From contig URTM01000001.1 of assembly GCA_900550865.1 (NCBI GenBank), positions 1-64,000 of the forward strand: a stretch of DNA of 64,000 nt. The letters run 5' to 3'. The DNA comes from an uncultured Dorea sp. GTDB taxonomy: Bacteria; Bacillota; Clostridia; Lachnospirales; Lachnospiraceae. A program made the position numbers and the translations under genes. The notes below the pieces were generated by a model that was given only the letters and a program-made list of their open reading frames with translations, did not search any database and was not told the origin of the DNA. Numbering within the stretch: the stretch's first letter is position 1; each line of letters opens with the position of its first letter. Positions 59,634 to 64,000 of this stretch are shown here, one piece after another.

Positions 59634-61482
59634 TACAGACACCTCCTTTCCATTTTGCGACACCGCAGCCGGAACATTTCATACGGCAGTTCGGTGTTAC
59701 TTCAGCATTCATCGCATGATTCCATTCTCGTTTCAGGAATTCTTTTGTTACACCGATATCGATGAAATCCCATGGGAATACCTCATCTAAAGGTCGCTCC
59801 CTGTGATTATAGAATGTGATATCAATACCTGTATTTTCAAACGCCTGCATCCATTTCTCATTATCAAACTGATCACTCCAGGAGTCATACAGACATCCCA
59901 GACGATACGCTTCTTTAATTACTGCTGCCGTTTTTCTGTCCCCTCTTGCAAAGACACCCTCCAGCACAGTAACCTCTGCATCATGCCAGTTATATCTCAG
60001 ACTCTTTCTGTTAAGCTGTTCATTAAATGCATGCTTTACGATCGCTGCTCTTGAAATATATTCTTCGTTCGTATACATTCTTGCCCACTGGAACGGGGTG
60101 AATGGCTTTGGAATAAAGAACGACGTACTCGTTGTAATCTGACACTTTCCATTCCGCTGATCCTTTGGAATCTCATAATAACGTCTGGCAATTCTGTCAG
60201 CAAGTTCTGGAATGGCTCTCATATCTTCTTCCGTCTCTGTCGGAAGTCCAAGCATGAAATAAAGCTTTACCTTATTCCAGCCGCCGTCAAACGCCTGTCC
60301 GGCACCTCCGAGGATATCATCCTCTGTAAGCCCTTTATTGATCACATTACGCATACGCTGTGATCCGGCCTCAGGCGCAAATGTCAGACTGCTCTTTCTA
60401 ATATCCTGTACCTGTCCCATCACATCCAGTGAAAATGCATCAATACGAAGTGACGGAAGACTGATGTTGATTCCCTGCGACTTGAAGTTCTCGATCAAGA
60501 ACATTACAAGCTCTCTTAAATGGCTGTAATCACTGGAACTTAAGGAACTTAAGGAAATTTCCTCATGTCCTGTATTCTTCAGCATCTTGTATGCATATTC
60601 TTTTAATACTTCTACATCCTTCTCGCGGGTCGGACGGTATAACATTCCGGCCTGACAGAAACGGCATCCTCGGATACAGCCTCTCTGGATCTCAAGAACC
60701 ACACGGTCCTGTGTCGCCTTGATAAACGGCACGACCGGTTTCTCCGGATACGTTGCACTGGTCATGTCCATAACCACCTGCTTTTTGATCTTTTCTTTTG
60801 CATGTGGATTGTTCGGGCGGAAGCTCTCAATCGTTCCGTCTTCCTTATATGTCACATCGTAGAACGCAGGCACATAGATTCCTTCGATCTCTGCTGCCAT
60901 CTCCAGAAATTCTTTTCTCGTCCCGCCGCGTTTCTTGTTCTCTTTATAGACATTTAGCAGTTCATCATAGACTGTCTCGCCTTCTCCCATATAGAAAAGG
61001 TCAAAGAACTCCGCCAGCGGTTCCGGATTATACGTACAAGGTCCCCCGCCGATCACGATCGGATCATCCCAGGTGCGGTCTACTGCCTGCATCGGAATCC
61101 CACTTAAATCCAACACCTGCAAAATGTTGGTATAACACATCTCATACTGGATCGTGATTCCAAGAAAATCGAAATCCTTAATCGGATCCTGCGATTCCAG
61201 TGCGAACAACGGAATCTTTTTTTCTCTCATGATCTGATCGAGATCGGTCCACGGTGAATAGACACGCTCACACCACACATCATCCCGGCGGTTGAACATG
61301 TCATAAAGGATCTGTATTCCCAGATGCGACATTCCTATTTCGTAAACATCGGGAAAGCACATCGCAAAGCGTATATCTACATCTGCCTTGTCTTTCATAA
61401 CTGAATTCACCTCATTCCCGATATAGCGGGCAGGCTTTTCAATCTTCATTAATATATCATCAGTTAATGCTAATCTTCTCAT
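59617..61482 (-). CDS. TIGR03960 family B12-binding-domain radical SAM protein
   Basis: A 621-residue radical SAM enzyme. An N-terminal cobalamin-binding-like domain contains the conserved DVYEIGMSHLGIQILYD and GGGPCTYNPEPLA. The radical SAM motif is CIRGCRFCQAGMLYRP (C-x3-C-x2-C). Four cysteines cluster at the C-terminus (CRMKCSGCGVAKWKGGVC) and may bind a second cluster or zinc. In many Firmicutes ribonuclease G lies between this pair and rplU; it is not present here. AAGGAGTAAC lies before the ATG. Confidence 0.93.
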   Translation of the reverse strand: MRRLALTDDILMKIEKPARYIGNEVNSVMKDKADVDIRFAMCFPDVYEIGMSHLGIQILYDMFNRRDDVWCERVYSPWTDLDQIMREKKIPLFALESQDPIKDFDFLGITIQYEMCYTNILQVLDLSGIPMQAVDRTWDDPIVIGGGPCTYNPEPLAEFFDLFYMGEGETVYDELLNVYKENKKRGGTRKEFLEMAAEIEGIYVPAFYDVTYKEDGTIESFRPNNPHAKEKIKKQVVMDMTSATYPEKPVVPFIKATQDRVVLEIQRGCIRGCRFCQAGMLYRPTREKDVEVLKEYAYKMLKNTGHEEISLSSLSSSDYSHLRELVMFLIENFKSQGINISLPSLRIDAFSLDVMGQVQDIRKSSLTFAPEAGSQRMRNVINKGLTEDDILGGAGQAFDGGWNKVKLYFMLGLPTETEEDMRAIPELADRIARRYYEIPKDQRNGKCQITTSTSFFIPKPFTPFQWARMYTNEEYISRAAIVKHAFNEQLNRKSLRYNWHDAEVTVLEGVFARGDRKTAAVIKEAYRLGCLYDSWSDQFDNEKWMQAFENTGIDITFYNHRERPLDEVFPWDFIDIGVTKEFLKREWNHAMNAEVTPNCRMKCSGCGVAKWKGGVCIESKN

Positions 61483-61542
61483 TGTTACTCCTTGATTCAT
61501 TGATTATGATAATAAAATGTTTTCGTCTTACCATATTTGTTT

Positions 61543-61571
61543 ATTTTAGCATGAATCAGTGAATGGGGCAA
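61543..61571 (-). promoter_or_regulatory. Promoter of the TIGR03960 gene
   Basis: On the - strand TTGCCC (61566-61571) and TAAAAT (61543-61548) are 17 bases apart, with an extended TGC before the -10. Confidence 0.5.
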
Positions 61572-61614
61572 ATATAAATAAATCCCTTTTTAGGTATGGG
61601 AAGTCTTAATAATC

Positions 61615-62634
61615 TCATTTTTTCTCACTAATATTATGATAGATTTCCTTTGTCTCCTGATCATTTTTACCATTTACAACTAATATTTTTCCACCTATGC
61701 TCATCACTACATATGAATGACAGGATGAATGCGTATAACGGATATAATTTCCATAAACATCATTTCTAAAATTTCCCATAGCATATTTAAAATTCCCTAA
61801 TCCATTGGTCCTATAATCATTCGAGTTCTGAAATAAATTTTCTTCATACGAGATACTGTCAATCTTCGTATAGTCTACGGTATAATCACTCCATCCCTGA
61901 GCCTTGATAGTAAAACTGTTATCTTGGAACTGAATATCAATACTTCCCCAAAACAAACTTCCTATAATGAATATAATAGTTAAAATTGTTACGATTCCGT
62001 ATCCCACAATTGCCTTTTTTTTATATTGAATTTTTAATTTTTCTCCGGTTTCTATCTTTTTCTTATAAAAGAGATAGGAATAAAGAACACTGATGATTAC
62101 TGCTGCCATAATGCTTACAACATACAAAACAAGTGCAGCTATGCTTTCTGCAAAAAGACCGCAAAGCATGCACAGAATGCCTGATGCCACCCATATTTTC
62201 CCACTGAATCTATGCGTTGCACTCCAGTTTTCTTCATCCTCTAATGTCCATACGATCCTGATTCCTATCGTATTATTCTGTTTTACCTTTGGCAGATAAT
62301 TTCCTATAATCATGAACAGTAAACCTGTTCCATAATAAATGAATGCCATAAATAGATTCTCTATATCTGCTCCCATATTGACCAATCTGGCAATACCATT
62401 ATAAAGCAATGTAATAACAGGTATAATCCATATGGTCATCCCTATAACCTTACGACTCTGTTGTCTGTTCCTGTTATCATAAAATATGATTGCAACAAAC
62501 ACACATTGCATCACTACAAAAAATAGATTTATCCACTTACCTTGTATACTCGTAAAACCCACCAGAACTCCTGCAAGAATTAACAATGCAGAGCTCATTA
62601 ATGTATTTCTATATTTTTTTATCATTTCTTTCAT
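61615..62634 (-). CDS. SdpI-family membrane protein with C-terminal soluble domain
   Basis: A 339-residue membrane protein. It has about seven hydrophobic segments, and the SdpI signature GIRIVWTLEDEENWSATHRFSG lies in the middle. In B. subtilis SdpI gives immunity to the toxin SDP and also sequesters the repressor SdpR. The last ~110 residues are soluble (FTIKAQGWSDYTVDYTKIDSISYEENLF, then a repeated short Asn/Tyr-rich turn) and look like a bacterial PH-like domain; B. subtilis SdpI lacks this, so the fusion is notable. The start overlaps the 3' end of the repressor gene by 26 bases, so they are coupled. No SdpC-like toxin gene is visible. Confidence 0.82.
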   Translation of the reverse strand: MKEMIKKYRNTLMSSALLILAGVLVGFTSIQGKWINLFFVVMQCVFVAIIFYDNRNRQQSRKVIGMTIWIIPVITLLYNGIARLVNMGADIENLFMAFIYYGTGLLFMIIGNYLPKVKQNNTIGIRIVWTLEDEENWSATHRFSGKIWVASGILCMLCGLFAESIAALVLYVVSIMAAVIISVLYSYLFYKKKIETGEKLKIQYKKKAIVGYGIVTILTIIFIIGSLFWGSIDIQFQDNSFTIKAQGWSDYTVDYTKIDSISYEENLFQNSNDYRTNGLGNFKYAMGNFRNDVYGNYIRYTHSSCHSYVVMSIGGKILVVNGKNDQETKEIYHNISEKK

Positions 62635-62923
62635 CGTCCGCTACTCCTTTCAAGTCTGTTATCCATAACATGACATCTTCCAGTACAGAAGTGTTTAATT
62701 CATAATAAATAAACTTTCCTTCTCTTTGATTTCGAATCAAATCAGCTTCCCTCAATATCGCCAGATGTCTTGATATAGATGCTCCCGTTACCGAAAAATG
62801 CTCACATATTTCTCCGGCTGAAAGCCGCCCATTTTTCAACAAGTTCAAAATCTCACGTCGTATTGGATCAGCCAGTGCTTTTAATGTATCTTGTATACCC
62901 AAGAATTCATCACGACCTTTCAT
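62609..62923 (-). CDS. ArsR-family repressor, SdpR-like
   Basis: A 104-residue winged helix-turn-helix protein. 'TLKALADPIRREILNLLKNG', 'SAGEICEHFSVTGASISRHLAILREADLI' and 'REGKFIYYELN' are the ArsR-family core. It lacks the metal-binding cysteine pair of ArsR/SmtB proteins and fits SdpR, which is an autorepressor relieved by the SdpI partner. The ATG is in the 5' arm of a 29-bp near-palindrome, a strong sign of autoregulation. The ribosome binding site is weak. Confidence 0.85.
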   Translation of the reverse strand: MKGRDEFLGIQDTLKALADPIRREILNLLKNGRLSAGEICEHFSVTGASISRHLAILREADLIRNQREGKFIYYELNTSVLEDVMLWITDLKGVADDERNDKKI

Positions 62924-62949
62924 TTAACATTTAGCCTAATTGTTAAATG
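62921..62949. promoter_or_regulatory. Near-perfect palindromic operator of the sdpRI-like operon
   Basis: The 29-bp sequence has arms CATTTAACA(A/T)TTAG and CTAA(A/T)TGTTAAATG around a central base, with a mismatch only at one symmetric position. It covers the transcription start region and ends at the start codon of the repressor gene. It is the probable binding site of the encoded ArsR-type protein. Confidence 0.75.
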
Positions 62950-62950
62950 A

Positions 62951-62979
62951 ATTGTAATCAAAGATATGCTATATGTCAA
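62951..62979 (-). promoter_or_regulatory. Promoter of the sdpRI-like operon
   Basis: On the - strand consensus TTGACA (62974-62979) and TACAAT (62951-62956) are 17 bases apart. The palindromic operator begins one base downstream of the -10. Confidence 0.85.
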
Positions 62980-63108
62980 GATACTACGCTCAGAAAAGTA
63001 TCAGTGCTTCCGATAATGACTAGTATAATCCACGCAAAAACTAAGCTCTTACTTTTGTTCTAACTATAGAATGTCAGATTATTTTTTTAGTTGAACATTT
63101 GGACAAAT
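62980..63108. other. Intergenic region upstream of the sdpRI-like operon
   Basis: The gene-free span from 62924 to 63220 holds the operator, the promoter and a terminator. The rest is A/T-rich, with a 16-codon frame (63153-63203, - strand) that has no ribosome binding site. I see nothing else. Confidence 0.5.
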
Positions 63109-63140
63109 AAAAAGAAAGCGCTAAATAGTGCTCTCTTTTT
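63109..63140. terminator. Bidirectional terminator after the ABC ATPase gene
   Basis: Left arm AAAAAGAAAGCGCT (63109-63122) pairs with AGTGCTCTCTTTTT (63127-63140) with one mismatch and one G-T pair over a 4-base loop. T-runs flank it on both strands. Confidence 0.75.
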
Positions 63141-63220
63141 ATCTATACTATTCTATTTTTCTATTCTCATTGGAATATTCCAGTCAAAGACACTGTAAAT
63201 CATCTTATAGCACTTGCAAA

Positions 63221-63979
63221 TCAGCACCAGTTTGTAATTATTTCATTATAAAATTGTTCCTTATCTCCGGTTCTCTTCAGGTCTTCCTTTACTTTTCCAT
63301 CTTTTAAGAAAATAATTCTATCACATGAACTTGCTATAATAGGATCATGTGTTACAAGCAGAATTGTTTTCCCCATCTTCTTATTAATCTCTTCTAAAGT
63401 ATGTATTACAACCTCTGATGAGGCAGAGTCCAGATTTCCTGTTGGTTCGTCCGCCAAAATCAAATCCGGATTGTAGATTAATGCGCGGCAAATCGCAGTT
63501 CTTTGTTTTTCTCCTCCTGATAATTCATATGGTTTTTTATCTAATAAATCCGTAATTGCAAACTTCTCAGCCATTTCCTCACATTTTTTCTTACTCTCCT
63601 GAACATCTGCCTCATCCAAAATAAGCGGAAGCATAATATTTTCTTTTATAGACAGACTATCCATAAGATAATAATCCTGAAATACAAAAGCAATCTCTGT
63701 TCTTCTAAGTCTTGCCAGTTCAGCCCGGTATATATCTTTTGTATCTTTATCTTTGTAATATATTGTTCCGTCATCTGGTTTGTCTAGCATTCCCACTGCC
63801 TTTAATAATGTGGTTTTTCCACAACCAGAACGTCCCATAATCCCTACAAATTCACCTTCTTCTATCTCAAATGAAACACTATTTAAAACAGGATAAGTAA
63901 TGCTTTCTCCTGTTCGGGAAGTTGAGTAATATGCCTTTTTTAAATTTTCCACTTTTAAAATTTTTTTACTTTTTTCCAT
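63221..63979 (-). CDS. ABC transporter ATP-binding protein (BceA/MacB type)
   Basis: A 252-residue ATPase of the MacB/LolD/BceA class. Walker A (GRSGCGKTT) lies at about residues 49-57, the signature (LSGGEKQR) near 155, Walker B (LILADEPTGNLDS) near 173 and the switch histidine in LLVTHD. Such ATPases pair with FtsX-like permeases for lipid, peptide or antibiotic handling. The expected downstream permease is absent: after the stop comes a terminator and then the sdpRI-like operon. Any permease must be upstream, beyond the window, or elsewhere. AGAGGGAGA lies before the ATG. The gene is complete within the window. Confidence 0.9.
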   Translation of the reverse strand: MEKSKKILKVENLKKAYYSTSRTGESITYPVLNSVSFEIEEGEFVGIMGRSGCGKTTLLKAVGMLDKPDDGTIYYKDKDTKDIYRAELARLRRTEIAFVFQDYYLMDSLSIKENIMLPLILDEADVQESKKKCEEMAEKFAITDLLDKKPYELSGGEKQRTAICRALIYNPDLILADEPTGNLDSASSEVVIHTLEEINKKMGKTILLVTHDPIIASSCDRIIFLKDGKVKEDLKRTGDKEQFYNEIITNWC

Positions 63980-64000
63980 CTCTACTATCTCCCTCTATTT

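Overview
The window is a stretch of chromosome from a spore-forming, low-to-moderate-GC member of the Clostridia, most probably family Lachnospiraceae. This is inferred from gene content and order: sporulation genes (yqfC, yqfD, a SpoVB-like flippase), the NfnAB electron-bifurcating pair, mreBCD directly followed by minCDE and rodA, a ribosomal protein L27 with the cleavable N-terminal extension plus its protease Prp, DUF4250, DUF4321 and DUF896 small proteins, and strong AGGAGG-type ribosome binding sites. It is almost entirely dense housekeeping sequence. I saw no rRNA, tRNA, CRISPR array, prophage or complete insertion sequence.

Layout on the + strand: the tail of an Rpn-family nuclease (2-268); an iron alcohol dehydrogenase; nfnA-nfnB; a HelD-like helicase with rlmH; a YitT membrane protein; a converging single-membrane-span gene on the - strand; polyphosphate kinase behind a candidate Pho box; then yqfC-yqfD-phoH-ybeY-spoVB-like-pyridoxamine kinase. 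From 16.8 to 31.7 kb there are small genes, 5-formyl-THF cyclo-ligase, miaB, a CmpB-like membrane protein, mutS-mutL-miaA, a methionine gamma-lyase-like protein, two FAD proteins, DUF4321 and radC. From 31.7 to 41.2 kb lies the cell-shape and division operon: mreB-mreC-mreD-PBP2-minC-minD-minE-rodA-mgsA-D-Ala-D-Ala carboxypeptidase. From 41.5 to 48.1 kb lie a TIGR01212 radical SAM protein, a HlyD-like membrane protein, yggS, sepF, ylmH, lspA, a RluA-type pseudouridine synthase and a cytidylate-kinase-like protein.

From about 48.2 kb most genes are on the - strand. First come a Xer-type tyrosine recombinase and a YneA-like LysM protein that is divergent from lexA (+), with four LexA-box-like sites between them. 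Then comes the ribosome-assembly operon, reading right to left: rplU-prp-rpmA-obgE-yhbY-nadD-yqeK-rsfS. Upstream of it are TIGR03960/TIGR03936 radical SAM partners, a YbaK deacylase, aspartate kinase, a CBS protein and an amidohydrolase. The right end holds an sdpR-sdpI-like autorepressor/immunity operon with a near-perfect palindromic operator, and an ABC ATPase whose permease is not seen.

The clearest regulatory signals are the SOS intergenic region (50.18-50.31 kb), the SdpR-type operator and promoter (62.92-62.98 kb), the Pho box before ppk (8.89 kb) and a pair of 22-bp direct repeats at the recombinase promoter (49.43-49.49 kb). I found no convincing new multi-gene defence or mobile system. 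The best candidates for something undescribed are the recombinase direct repeats, the roughly 250-residue insertion in PBP2 and the HlyD-like protein in the sepF locus.
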